Assembly (NCBI GenBank): GCA_964623815.1
Contig: CAZUVR010000015.1
Span: forward strand, 18,783 to 82,782
Length of the DNA stretch: 64,000 nucleotides
Source: Chroococcopsis sp964623815
GTDB lineage: Bacteria > Cyanobacteriota > Cyanobacteriia > Cyanobacteriales > Microcystaceae
Direction of reading: 5' to 3'
Below are positions 10,541 to 18,931 of the stretch, one piece after another; the stretch's first letter is position 1, and every line of letters starts with the position of its first letter. A program made the translations under genes and the position numbers. A model generated the notes under the pieces. It ran no database searches, was not told the DNA's origin, and saw only the letters and a program-made list of their open reading frames with translations.

Positions 10541-10576
10541 TAACTTGCTCCTAACCTTTACATAGTAACAATTTAA

Positions 10577-10610
10577 CCCCTAACTCCCGACTCCCAACTC
10601 CTAACCCCTT
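10577..10610. repeat. heptamer-type tandem repeat
   Basis: Units CCCCTAA, CTCCCGA, CTCCCAA, CTCCTAA and CCCCTTA follow each other between two divergent genes. Same repeat family as 9921-9953. Confidence 0.6.
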
Positions 10611-10735
10611 ACTCGCCTCTATGTCATCGAGTAATTAAGGAAAGTCTAAGATCAAAAGCCTACAGAGGCTAGTCGATATAATATATCTAAGTTTCCAATG
10701 TTAGTAGATCGATTTTTAAAACTAGGTTATACCTC

Positions 10736-11242
10736 ATGAACGCTGCTTTACAATATCCCGTTTTCGGCCCCGATATTCAATGCCCCCATTGTCGTCAGGT
10801 AATTCCCGCTCTGACTCTGACGGATACCTATCTTTGTCCCCGTCACGGCGCTTTTGAAGCCAATCCCCACTCGAAAGAGTTAGTCCATCTTCAATCCGGC
10901 AGACACTGGCGCTTATGGCAGGGAGAATGGTATCGACAACACACTCATCCCGATGGTATCCGTTTCGAGATACACGAGGCACTCGATCGATTATACACTC
11001 AGGGCTACCGCGCTACAAAAGTGATCATCGCCTACCGCTATAAGGAGTTAGTCAGCTCTTATCTGGAGAGAAACACCCCCTGGCGTAATACCCCCGATGC
11101 CAATGTCCCCAAACTTTACGGTTTACCCGTTGAATTCAGCTCCGATGAACCCGATGAACCCTGTTGGGATGTGATTAATTTTGATTTAGAAAAAGAACCA
11201 GGTGTTCCCAAACGTTACCCCTATTTCCGTCTTTTCGACTAA
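10736..11242 (+). CDS. conserved cyanobacterial zinc-ribbon protein (TIGR02652-like)
   Basis: A 168-aa soluble protein. The N-terminus has a likely zinc-binding CPHC (residues 17-20) followed by a second C-x2-H (CPRH, 33-36). The rest contains a tryptophan-rich stretch (HWRLWQGEWYRQH) that I recognise from the TIGR02652 family, found essentially only in cyanobacteria. Function is unknown. The downstream VOC gene is 52 bases away on the same strand. Confidence 0.8.
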   Translation: MNAALQYPVFGPDIQCPHCRQVIPALTLTDTYLCPRHGAFEANPHSKELVHLQSGRHWRLWQGEWYRQHTHPDGIRFEIHEALDRLYTQGYRATKVIIAYRYKELVSSYLERNTPWRNTPDANVPKLYGLPVEFSSDEPDEPCWDVINFDLEKEPGVPKRYPYFRLFD

Positions 11243-11294
11243 AAGGGAGCATTTTACCCCCATTAGCTACTAGCCACTAACCACTCTCCCCACC

Positions 11295-11714
11295 ATGCTG
11301 CATCACGTTTCCATTCGTACTGCCAACATCCATCGTGCGATCGCTTTCTATGAGATATTAGGCTTTACCGTCTGTGAGCGTTTCACCACCGGTTACACCC
11401 TCGCCTGTTGGATGGAGGGGTTAAACGGTAGAATCGAACTCATCCAGATTCCTGAGCCTTCCCCGCCCCCAGATGCATTCGCCGATGAGCATTATGTTGG
11501 TTACTATCACATCTCCTTCGACTTAACCCGACAGATAAACAGCCTTCCGGTGTGGTTAAAGAGCCTTCAAGATAGCTTCGCTCAAAACCCAGATTTATCG
11601 CCGCTTAAAGTGCTGTTAGCGCCGACACAGCAGATGATTGGTGATAACGTCTACGAGGTGCTTTTTCTCGCCGATAGCGACGGTTTACCCCTGGAGTTTA
11701 TTCGTCAAATGTAA
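11295..11714 (+). CDS. VOC/glyoxalase-fold family protein
   Basis: A 139-aa protein with a vicinal-oxygen-chelate fold. It has the typical N-terminal HHVSIRT strand, the RAIAFYEILGF helix, and a C-terminal LFLADSDGLPLEFI strand with an acidic metal-type residue. Likely metal ligands are His4, Glu37 or Glu52, and Glu near 135, but the substrate is unknown. It may be co-transcribed with the upstream TIGR02652 gene. Confidence 0.78.
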   Translation: MLHHVSIRTANIHRAIAFYEILGFTVCERFTTGYTLACWMEGLNGRIELIQIPEPSPPPDAFADEHYVGYYHISFDLTRQINSLPVWLKSLQDSFAQNPDLSPLKVLLAPTQQMIGDNVYEVLFLADSDGLPLEFIRQM

Positions 11715-11819
11715 AGAAGTATTACAATCATGCCGTCAAAACGCTATGACAGCTTGACATAACGGAGAAGGAAAGGATAAGGTAAGGGAACGTACCCGGG
11801 TAAAACAAATCTAAGTGAT

Positions 11820-12161
11820 ATGCAAGACAAGCAAAAAGTCACACTGTACCTTCCTCCAGGAATCCATCGTCAGTTAAAAATCAAAGCGGCCATCGACGAA
11901 GAATCGATGTCAGGGATAGTAGAGAAGGCGATCGACTTTTATCTCAAACACCCTGAAAAGGTGGAAGAAATAGAGTCAGCCAGTTACGGCAGAACACATC
12001 AGGTACACACCTGTCCCGAATGTGAATCATCGCTGGTAATAAGGAACGGTCGTATAGTCTCTTTAAAAACTCAGCCGACGATAGTGACCGAAGAATATGG
12101 TTTAGTACCGGAAGCGGGAAGCGTACCGAGTGCGGAAGCAGCCGAACTAGTTCCTTGCTAA
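11820..12161 (+). CDS. ribbon-helix-helix/zinc-ribbon protein upstream of ycf46
   Basis: A 113-aa protein. Residues 1-45 fit a ribbon-helix-helix fold: a strand KVTLYLPP, then helices around IHRQLKIKAA and SGIVEKAIDFYL. A half zinc ribbon CPEC follows at about 65-68, and the tail is acidic and unstructured. It starts 55 bases before ycf46 on the same strand and is probably in its operon, comparable with the stress-responsive slr0373-slr0374-slr0376 cluster of Synechocystis (from memory). A TTGACA sequence at 11754-11759 may be a -35 box, but no good -10 follows. It could be a DNA-binding regulator of the operon; that is inference. Confidence 0.7.
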   Translation: MQDKQKVTLYLPPGIHRQLKIKAAIDEESMSGIVEKAIDFYLKHPEKVEEIESASYGRTHQVHTCPECESSLVIRNGRIVSLKTQPTIVTEEYGLVPEAGSVPSAEAAELVPC

Positions 12162-12216
12162 ACCCGGTTCAAGGGACTAAATAGAGAAAAAACGTTAGTA
12201 AATAAGGGTCGAAGCG

Positions 12217-13740
12217 ATGAAAGAGGAGCTAAACATACTCATACAGGCTCAATATCCTCTTATCTACCTCGTAACATCAGAGGAAGAAAGAGCAGAGCAA
12301 GCAATATCGAGAATAGCGCAGGCCAACGTACAATCAGGGTCAACCGCAAGAAAAGTATATTTATGGACTGTGACACACGGTATAGTGGAGTATGGGCAGC
12401 CCCGGCAGACAACCCAACATAACACGGTATCGCCAGAAGCGGCGATCGAGTGGACGGTAAGACAGAAAGAACCAGGAATATATATATTCAAGGACTTACA
12501 TCCATTCATCACCTCACCACCGGTAACGCGTTGGCTGAGAGATGCGATCGCGCTATTTAAAGGAACAGAAAAGATCATTATCTTGATGTCCCCCTTACAA
12601 GAGATACCGCTTGAGTTAGAAAAAGACGTGGTCATGTTAGATTTTGCCCTACCTGACTTGAGTGAACTGAATCAAGTTCTCAGCGTACAGTTAGACAAGA
12701 TCAAGAACCGACGCACGACGACGGAAACGAGGGAAAAATTACTGAAAGCCGCTTTGGGGCTAACGAAAGACGAAGCGGAAAAAGTATACAGAAAAGCTTA
12801 TGTAAAAGCTGGACAACTCAGTGAGGAGGAAGTAGAAGTCGTCCTTTCCGAGAAAAAACAGCTCATCCGCCGCAACGGAATCCTAGAGTACATAGAAGAA
12901 GACCAGACGATAAATTCCGTAGGTGGTCTGGAAGAACTCAAGAAATGGCTCAAACAGCGTTCCAACGCTTTTACCGAACGTGCGAGAGAATACGGTTTAC
13001 CCCAACCGAAAGGGATGCTAATATTGGGGGTACCGGGATGTGGAAAATCCCTAATCGCCAAAACCACAGCCCGCCTATGGGGATTACCCTTACTCCGGCT
13101 GGACATGGGCAGAGTCTACGATGGCTCGATGGTGGGGCGCAGTGAAGCGAACCTGAGAAACGCCTTAAAAACTGCTGAATCCATATCACCCGCCATCCTC
13201 TTCATCGACGAACTAGATAAAGCTTTCGCTGGGGGAGCTGGTTCAGGGGATTCAGACGGAGGCACATCGAGCAGAATATTCGGTTCCTTCCTGACCTGGA
13301 TGCAAGAAAAAACCTCCCCTGTATTTGTAATGGCAACCGCGAACCGTATCGAACGTTTACCAGGGGAATTTCTCCGCAAAGGGCGGTTTGATGAAATCTT
13401 CTTCGTGGACTTACCCACGCCAGAAGAGAGACAAGATATTTTCACGATACACCTTAGCAAACGTCGCTCTGATATATCCCGCTTCGATTTAGAGCAGTTG
13501 GCTACCGTATCCGATGGTTTTTCCGGTGCAGAGATAGAACAGGCACTAATAGCCGCGATGTACGAGGCATTCGCCCAGGATAGAGAGTTCACCCAACTCG
13601 ACATCATCGCCGCGATTAAATCCACCCTACCCCTATCCCGCACCATGACTGAGCAGGTTACAGCTCTACGTGATTGGGCGAGACAACGCGCCCGGCCTGC
13701 GTCAGCCTCCGTCGCTGAGTATCAGCGGATGGAGTTCTAA
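12217..13740 (+). CDS. ycf46: AAA-family ATPase Ycf46
   Basis: A 507-aa protein with an N-terminal cyanobacterial/plastid domain (1-230) and a C-terminal AAA+ module. Walker A is GVPGCGKS (271-278) and Walker B ends in D331-E332, followed by sensor and arginine-finger regions (FLRKGRFDEIFF). This matches Ycf46, retained in some plastid genomes and linked in Synechocystis to regulation of inorganic carbon uptake. The N-terminal half predicts a second, degenerate P-loop-like fold. The substrate is unknown. It sits between an RHH protein and a DUF1257 protein. Confidence 0.9.
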   Translation: MKEELNILIQAQYPLIYLVTSEEERAEQAISRIAQANVQSGSTARKVYLWTVTHGIVEYGQPRQTTQHNTVSPEAAIEWTVRQKEPGIYIFKDLHPFITSPPVTRWLRDAIALFKGTEKIIILMSPLQEIPLELEKDVVMLDFALPDLSELNQVLSVQLDKIKNRRTTTETREKLLKAALGLTKDEAEKVYRKAYVKAGQLSEEEVEVVLSEKKQLIRRNGILEYIEEDQTINSVGGLEELKKWLKQRSNAFTERAREYGLPQPKGMLILGVPGCGKSLIAKTTARLWGLPLLRLDMGRVYDGSMVGRSEANLRNALKTAESISPAILFIDELDKAFAGGAGSGDSDGGTSSRIFGSFLTWMQEKTSPVFVMATANRIERLPGEFLRKGRFDEIFFVDLPTPEERQDIFTIHLSKRRSDISRFDLEQLATVSDGFSGAEIEQALIAAMYEAFAQDREFTQLDIIAAIKSTLPLSRTMTEQVTALRDWARQRARPASASVAEYQRMEF

Positions 13741-13772
13741 CAGACTTTCTCCTGCTCCCAACGGGAAGAAAG

Positions 13773-13790
13773 GCTAGTCACGAGACTAGC
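13773..13790 (+). terminator. hairpin downstream of ycf46
   Basis: A perfect 7-bp stem GCTAGTC (13773-13779) / GACTAGC (13784-13790) with an ACGA loop, 32 bases after the ycf46 stop. An A-run rather than a T-run follows, so it may be an attenuator or an mRNA-stabilising hairpin ahead of the next gene. Confidence 0.35.
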
Positions 13791-13885
13791 AGTACGATAA
13801 AAAAAGCCGCCCACTCTGTTTTAGAGACGGCATAACTTAACTCTCGATTTGTTGTTGTAATTCTTATCTATTGGAGGAAATTCCG

Positions 13886-14239
13886 ATGTCTCATTTCAGC
13901 ACTTTACGTACCAAAATCACCGAAGCCGAAATCCTCAAGTCTTCTTTACGCGACCTCGGCATCAGCGTAAAAACCGAAGCTGATGTACGTGGATACAATG
14001 GTCAACGTATTCGCGCCGACATCGTAGCTGTATTAGAAGGCGAATACGATTTAGGTTGGTCTCGTAACAGTGACGGCACCTTCGACCTCATTGCTGACCT
14101 TTGGGGCGTTGCTAAAAAACATAATCAAACAGAATTAATCAATTCTATCAATCAAAAATATGCTGTTAACAAAACCTTATCTGAAGTAAAACAGCGTGGT
14201 TTACAGAACGCTAACGTTAAATTAGTTGTTCAAAGCTAA
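13886..14239 (+). CDS. DUF1257 family protein (Ycf35-like)
   Basis: A 117-aa soluble protein beginning MSHFSTLRTKI, typical of the DUF1257 family that includes plastid Ycf35. I chose the ATG at 13886 because GGAGG lies eight bases ahead of it (13873-13877); an in-frame TTG at 13871 overlaps that Shine-Dalgarno sequence and is not credible. The family is small, conserved in cyanobacteria and of unknown function. Its place behind ycf46 recalls the Synechocystis stress-induced cluster. A strong terminator follows. Confidence 0.85.
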   Translation: MSHFSTLRTKITEAEILKSSLRDLGISVKTEADVRGYNGQRIRADIVAVLEGEYDLGWSRNSDGTFDLIADLWGVAKKHNQTELINSINQKYAVNKTLSEVKQRGLQNANVKLVVQS

Positions 14240-14265
14240 GAATTAAAGCGCGTTCCCAAGCCTAG

Positions 14266-14295
14266 GGGTTGACCAGTTCGGTTAGCCCTTTTTTT
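14266..14295 (+). terminator. rho-independent terminator after the DUF1257 gene
   Basis: GGGTTGACC (14266-14274) pairs with GGTTAGCCC (14280-14288), two of the nine pairs being G-U, with an AGTTC loop and a run of seven T directly after. It ends the ycf46-DUF1257 unit. Confidence 0.8.
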
Positions 14296-14480
14296 GACTA
14301 TTTAGATTATGAGCGCCTGCATTCACAGCTCGAACAAGATATTCAAGACCCCATCTCTGTAAAATATAGTCCGAGATTGCGAAATTTTTCATAAATAATG
14401 GGAATGTTAAGAGGGTAGTCTCTGAGATTGAGCGGTCATATGGTTACGTTTTACCTGATTATAAACGTAGCCATTTTCTT

Positions 14481-16352
14481 TTATTCCGGTTCTTGACACC
14501 GCAATCGTTCTAAATCCACGATTTTACCTTGAGCCTCTAGGAAACGATCGTAATACTGTCTCCTAATTTCCTGACTTTTCTCTCCATCCTGGCATATTTG
14601 TAGATAGAGCCGGCGCTGTCCCTCCCAATAAAGTTTTTCTAAAGTTACCACGGCCTGCTTAATTTTCAAGAGGGGATTGGCTAAATCTTCCTGCGTCTTT
14701 TCCCCCAGTAAAAAAAGGTGATTCAACCGGAGGTTTTCAGCAGGAAACTCGCTGAGACGATTCTGTATTATCTCCGCCAATCGGGCATGATCATCCGTAG
14801 ATTTCTCCACTTCGATGATCATCTGCCAGAGTAAGCGATAATCCAAGTCGGTGAAAACCAAATCCCTCTCCTCCAGAAGTTCCATAATCAGGGAGCGATA
14901 TTCGGGGCAGTAGAGATAAACTTGTAATAAAAAACCCTCGCTGACTCGAGCTAAATTCGCCTCCGCTGTTGGAGTAACGGTTTTAGGAGCCGTAATTTTA
15001 GTCACTGGCCCCCGTAATTGTCTCTTGAGGATGTCCATTTGAGTGATCACCTTCCGGCTATCCCCCTGCGCTAAAATCTCCGCACAATGGCGCAGGTAGT
15101 AAATTTGTTGATTCTTATCCTGTATCCGCCCCAAAAGTTCCAACATTTGCCGTGATACGATCTGAAAGTCATTAGCTCGTTTTAAAGAGCGATCGCACAA
15201 TAACTGTTCTATCTGCCAATCGATCCAAAAAGGAGCCTTCTCCACCAAATTCTCGTAAGCTTCCCGGGGTTGGGATTGCGATCGCAGAAACTCATCCGCA
15301 TCCTTACCGCCGGGGATGGTGAGGATTTTCACCCCTACCTCTCCGGAATAGGCAAGGGGGGCGATTTCCCCTAAAGCCCTCTGAGCCGCCGCTATTCCCG
15401 CCTTATCGCTATCGAAATTAAAAACAATCTCTTTCGACTCCGTGTATTTAATCATCTGCTTCACCTGCCCCTGACTGAAAGCGGTGCCGAGGGAGGCCAC
15501 AACCGAAGTGATTCCGGCGCGGTGCAGGGCGATAGCGTCGAAATAACCTTCTACTACGATCGCGCGATCGTTTTTAGCGATACCGGTTTTAGCCTTATCG
15601 AGGGCGAAAAGAGTTTTACCCTTTTCAAATAGAGGCGTATCAGGCGAGTTAAGATACTTGGGTTGGTCATCGCCGAGGGTTCTACTCCCAAATGCGATCG
15701 CCCTTCCCGTGCTATCATAAATGGGAATCATCACCCGATCACGGAACATATCATAATGCCCGCTCCCGGTATTTCTCGCTTTAATTAACCCGGCTTGTTC
15801 TACTAAACTCAAGGGATAGTGTTTCTGCTCGACGAGATGACGATAGATGGTTTCCCATCCCCCCGGGGCGTAGCCCAATTGAAAACCCTTGATAGTTTCG
15901 TCGTCTAAGCCCCGTGTCTCTTTCAGATAGGCTAATGCCTGTTCTCCCTGAGGTTGATAGAGAGCGTGATGATAGAAATTAACCGCCACCGCCATAATTT
16001 CATATAGTTGCTCTTTAACGGTGAGTTGGCGTTGTAATTCTTGTCTTTGCTCTGGGTTAAGAGTTTTAATATTTATCTGATACTTCCTGCAGAGGTCGAA
16101 AACCACATCGGTAAAGGATTGTTTTTTCAACTCCATGAGAAATTTAATACCGTTACCGCCCGTCTGACAGCCAAAGCAGAAATACATTTGCTTATCTGGG
16201 CTAACTGTAAAACTAGGGGATTTTTCCTGATGGAAGGGGCATAAACCGATGTAATCCTTACCCCGTTTCTTTAGAACGACCGTCTCGGAAATAATATCCA
16301 CAATATCTATGCGCTGTTTCACTTCGTCGATAGTATCGTTATGAATACGCAT
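14481..16352 (-). CDS. dnaG: DNA primase DnaG
   Basis: A 623-aa replicative primase that lays down RNA primers. The N-terminal CHC2 zinc finger is intact (C38, H41, C59, C62), followed by the catalytic core and a TOPRIM segment with VEGYFDAIAL (about 265-275) and the DSDKAG acidic motif near 315. A helicase-binding C-terminal region follows from about 440. Length and domain order are normal for a bacterial DnaG. It is read on the minus strand, 109 bases after an SH3 gene whose terminator lies between them, so it is likely a single-gene unit. Confidence 0.96.
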   Translation of the reverse strand: MRIHNDTIDEVKQRIDIVDIISETVVLKKRGKDYIGLCPFHQEKSPSFTVSPDKQMYFCFGCQTGGNGIKFLMELKKQSFTDVVFDLCRKYQINIKTLNPEQRQELQRQLTVKEQLYEIMAVAVNFYHHALYQPQGEQALAYLKETRGLDDETIKGFQLGYAPGGWETIYRHLVEQKHYPLSLVEQAGLIKARNTGSGHYDMFRDRVMIPIYDSTGRAIAFGSRTLGDDQPKYLNSPDTPLFEKGKTLFALDKAKTGIAKNDRAIVVEGYFDAIALHRAGITSVVASLGTAFSQGQVKQMIKYTESKEIVFNFDSDKAGIAAAQRALGEIAPLAYSGEVGVKILTIPGGKDADEFLRSQSQPREAYENLVEKAPFWIDWQIEQLLCDRSLKRANDFQIVSRQMLELLGRIQDKNQQIYYLRHCAEILAQGDSRKVITQMDILKRQLRGPVTKITAPKTVTPTAEANLARVSEGFLLQVYLYCPEYRSLIMELLEERDLVFTDLDYRLLWQMIIEVEKSTDDHARLAEIIQNRLSEFPAENLRLNHLFLLGEKTQEDLANPLLKIKQAVVTLEKLYWEGQRRLYLQICQDGEKSQEIRRQYYDRFLEAQGKIVDLERLRCQEPE

Positions 16353-16392
16353 ATCATCTATGATTTTGAGAACACTTATATTAATATAGCCG

Positions 16393-16431
16393 AAAAAATA
16401 CGAAGCTTTCCTGAAAGAGAAAACTTCGTAT
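16393..16431 (-). terminator. terminator downstream of the SH3-domain gene
   Basis: ATACGAAG (16398-16405) pairs with CTTCGTAT (16424-16431). Read on the minus strand the hairpin is followed by a run of six T (16393-16398). It separates the SH3-domain gene from dnaG. Confidence 0.8.
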
Positions 16432-16461
16432 CATTAGTAACTGATGGTCTCGGAAAACTTT

Positions 16462-17136
16462 CTAAGCGTGGCTGGTAGTTCTTACGTATTTTTTCGGTAT
16501 CCAACCACCCCCAGCTAATTCAAACCAATCCTTGTCTTCTAATCCAGTGACGCGAACCGATTCGCCATCGAGGATGCTACGAATCACTTTGGAATTGTAA
16601 TTAGGTTCTTCATACACTTCGGTCGCTTCGCCGTTAACGGTACGGACGATCGCGTCATAATATCTATTAGCGTAGGTTTTAACAGCTGCAGCCCTTGTCA
16701 CTTCCTCTTTACCGCGATTTCTAGTAGCCCAGAGGAGGAGAGGTAAACCGATTAAAGGTGCCAGTACCCACCATAACGCCGGTTGATAGGTAGTCTCAGG
16801 TGTAGTTACTGCCCCCTTAGCGTCATCTCCGAAAAATACGCTCTTAGAATTTTTGTCGTAGTAACAGGTTTGTTTGTATTCCTGACCGGCTTTAGTAAGA
16901 TTGAGAACGATCTTGGCATCTTTACCAGCTACATCGGCGGGGCCCGCGCTCACAACTTCTTTGAGATCGAAACCTTTAGTTTTAGCATTTTCTACGCATA
17001 GGTTCTGAGCTTCTTGGACTACCGCTGGATCTAACGCCTGAGCGGATTTCGTGAAACTCGGAGTCACGATCGCGGAAGCCATTAAAGCTATTCCTGCTAC
17101 ATTCAAAACGATTTTCTTTTTGTTGGCGTATTTCAT
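16462..17136 (-). CDS. exported SH3-domain membrane protein
   Basis: A 224-aa protein with an N-terminal signal sequence (positive KKK, hydrophobic core 9-28, likely AQA cleavage near 32-34). An extracytoplasmic domain with two cysteines (C47, C92) follows, which may form a disulfide. There is a transmembrane helix around 120-140 and a C-terminal bacterial SH3 domain (about 165-220) with VYEEPNYNSKVI and a DWFELAGGGWIP end. SH3b domains often bind peptidoglycan, but the topology would place this one on the cytoplasmic side unless the signal is uncleaved. Function unknown. Confidence 0.75.
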   Translation of the reverse strand: MKYANKKKIVLNVAGIALMASAIVTPSFTKSAQALDPAVVQEAQNLCVENAKTKGFDLKEVVSAGPADVAGKDAKIVLNLTKAGQEYKQTCYYDKNSKSVFFGDDAKGAVTTPETTYQPALWWVLAPLIGLPLLLWATRNRGKEEVTRAAAVKTYANRYYDAIVRTVNGEATEVYEEPNYNSKVIRSILDGESVRVTGLEDKDWFELAGGGWIPKKYVRTTSHA

Positions 17137-17452
17137 TATTTTTAATTAGTCTCTGCACTAGCAATTTATCTGCTAATTATTATTCATTTCAATAATTTAT
17201 GACCAAAATTTTATATTTTCTTTAAAACTATAAGAAAGTTATAACTTTTTTGTAAGAATAGTTTATGAACCAAATTAAAGATTAGTTTATAAAATAATTG
17301 TCATCCTCATTAGGAAATATTTAACCTCAGTTCGGGATAAGACTTACTGGTGAGGAGGGGGATTAGGAATTAAGAAAACTGGAGTTCGTGGTTTTTAATC
17401 CCTAACACCTAAATCCGCGCCTCCTAACGCCTCTTGAGATATTAAAGATTGC
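17137..17452. other. AT-rich intergenic region
   Basis: About 316 bases between hypD and the SH3 gene. The part next to the SH3 gene is very AT-rich and must hold its promoter, but no clear -35/-10 pair stands out. A degenerate CCTAA-type repeat lies at about 17397-17440. No small gene was found. Confidence 0.5.
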
Positions 17453-18574
17453 TTAACCCGAAGTGACGTTAGTTAGCGGTGGATAGTTACGATAGCGGTA
17501 ATAAGCAGCACAAGCCCCCTCTGAAGACACCATCGGCGCACCGAGGGGATGTTCCGGGAGACATTGCACACCGAAAGCCGGACAATCGTGGGGTTTTTTA
17601 TTCCCACGCATAATCTCGCCGCTAATACAAACTTCGGACGCACGAGAAGGTTTCAACCCGGATAACTCTTGAGAGAAGCGTTTGAGAGCGTCGAAATCAC
17701 CGTACTCGGGCCGCAAAGCCAAACCGCTCGCGCCTATCTCCCCTATACCGCGCCAACTACGGGGGACTACTTCAAACACTTCCTTAATAATATTCTTCGC
17801 CCCTGGATTGCCTTCTTTTCTCACTGATCGCACATATTGATTCTCACAGTAAGCCTGCCCTGTTTCTAGCTGCCGGATACATAAATACAGCCCCTGAAGA
17901 ACATCTACCGGCTCGAAGCCCGTAACCACAACCGGTACCCGATATTTCTGCGCGATGGGAATATATTCTTCGTAACCCATAACCGTACAGACGTGGCCTG
18001 CGGCTAAAAATCCCTGCACCGCACAATCCGGAGAGCTTAAAAGGGTTTCCATCGCCGGGGGTACTAAAACGTGAGACACCAGCAGGGAGAAGTTAGTAAT
18101 ATTCTGTTGCACAGCCTGATAAACCGCCATCGCCGTCGTCGGTGCCGTCGTTTCAAAGCCGACTGCGAAGAAAACCACTTCTTTATCGGGGTTTTGTCGA
18201 GCGATTTTTAAGCAATCAGTGGGAGAATAAACGATGCGAATATCCCCACCCCTAGCTTTAACCGTCAGTAAATCTTCCTCGCTGCCCGGTACTCTTAACA
18301 TATCCCCGAAGGAACAGAAAATTACATTTTCTAGTGCCGCGATTTTTAAAGCGTAATCGATGATTTCAATGGGAGTCACGCAGACGGGACAACCGGGGCC
18401 GTGAATAATAGTAATTTCCTTGGGTAAGAGGGAATCGATCCCGTATTTAACTATAGAATGAGTCTGCCCGCCGCAGATTTCCATAATCGTCCAATTTCGA
18501 GTAGTTATTCGGGCTATTTCTTCAGTATATTTACGAGCTAAACTAGCATCCCGGTATTCGTCAACATATTTCAT
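17453..18574 (-). CDS. hypD: hydrogenase maturation protein HypD
   Basis: A 373-aa iron-sulfur protein that, with HypC, carries the Fe(CN)2CO unit for [NiFe] hydrogenase assembly. The essential cysteines are in place: C34 (EICGGQTH), C62 and C65 (GPGCPVC). The C-terminal cluster region has a cysteine in PHDCPAFG and another in EGACAAYYRY. Its ATG overlaps the hypC stop by four bases, which suggests translational coupling. The product acts in the cytosol. No hydrogenase structural gene is in the window. Confidence 0.95.
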   Translation of the reverse strand: MKYVDEYRDASLARKYTEEIARITTRNWTIMEICGGQTHSIVKYGIDSLLPKEITIIHGPGCPVCVTPIEIIDYALKIAALENVIFCSFGDMLRVPGSEEDLLTVKARGGDIRIVYSPTDCLKIARQNPDKEVVFFAVGFETTAPTTAMAVYQAVQQNITNFSLLVSHVLVPPAMETLLSSPDCAVQGFLAAGHVCTVMGYEEYIPIAQKYRVPVVVTGFEPVDVLQGLYLCIRQLETGQAYCENQYVRSVRKEGNPGAKNIIKEVFEVVPRSWRGIGEIGASGLALRPEYGDFDALKRFSQELSGLKPSRASEVCISGEIMRGNKKPHDCPAFGVQCLPEHPLGAPMVSSEGACAAYYRYRNYPPLTNVTSG

Positions 18575-18825
18575 ATTCTTAATTCTTGCTCTAATAGAAT
18601 TCTGTCCATTTCTGCGAACTCAGCTAATGTTTGTTTGGCGGATTCTTCGTCTACAATACTCAAAGCAAATCCTACATGAACGATTACGTAATCGCCTACT
18701 TTCGCCTCAGGAACATAGGCTAAACAGACTTCTCTGACCACTCCACCAAAATTAATTCTGCCCCGTCTCCATAAAGGATCTTCACCGACGATACTAACAA
18801 CTTGACCCGGAATAGCTAAACACAT
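18571..18825 (-). CDS. hypC: hydrogenase maturation chaperone HypC
   Basis: An 84-aa HypC/HupF protein starting MCLAIPGQVV. Cys2, which becomes N-terminal after methionine removal and binds the iron complex, is present. It is followed directly by hypD (four-base overlap) and lies 106 bases downstream of hypE, all on the minus strand. Confidence 0.95.
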   Translation of the reverse strand: MCLAIPGQVVSIVGEDPLWRRGRINFGGVVREVCLAYVPEAKVGDYVIVHVGFALSIVDEESAKQTLAEFAEMDRILLEQELRI

Positions 18826-18931
18826 TTTTATTTTGCTCCATTCGTCAATCTTGCTCTCTAACTTTCAGTGTAAGTTATCGATATATTGAGCGAGTTAAAA
18901 ATTAAAAATTAATTAATGGAGTTGTGATTCT

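Noticed and set aside
13116..13646. 176-codon frame antisense to ycf46
   Set aside because: It lies wholly inside a conserved AAA+ domain and has no recognisable features.
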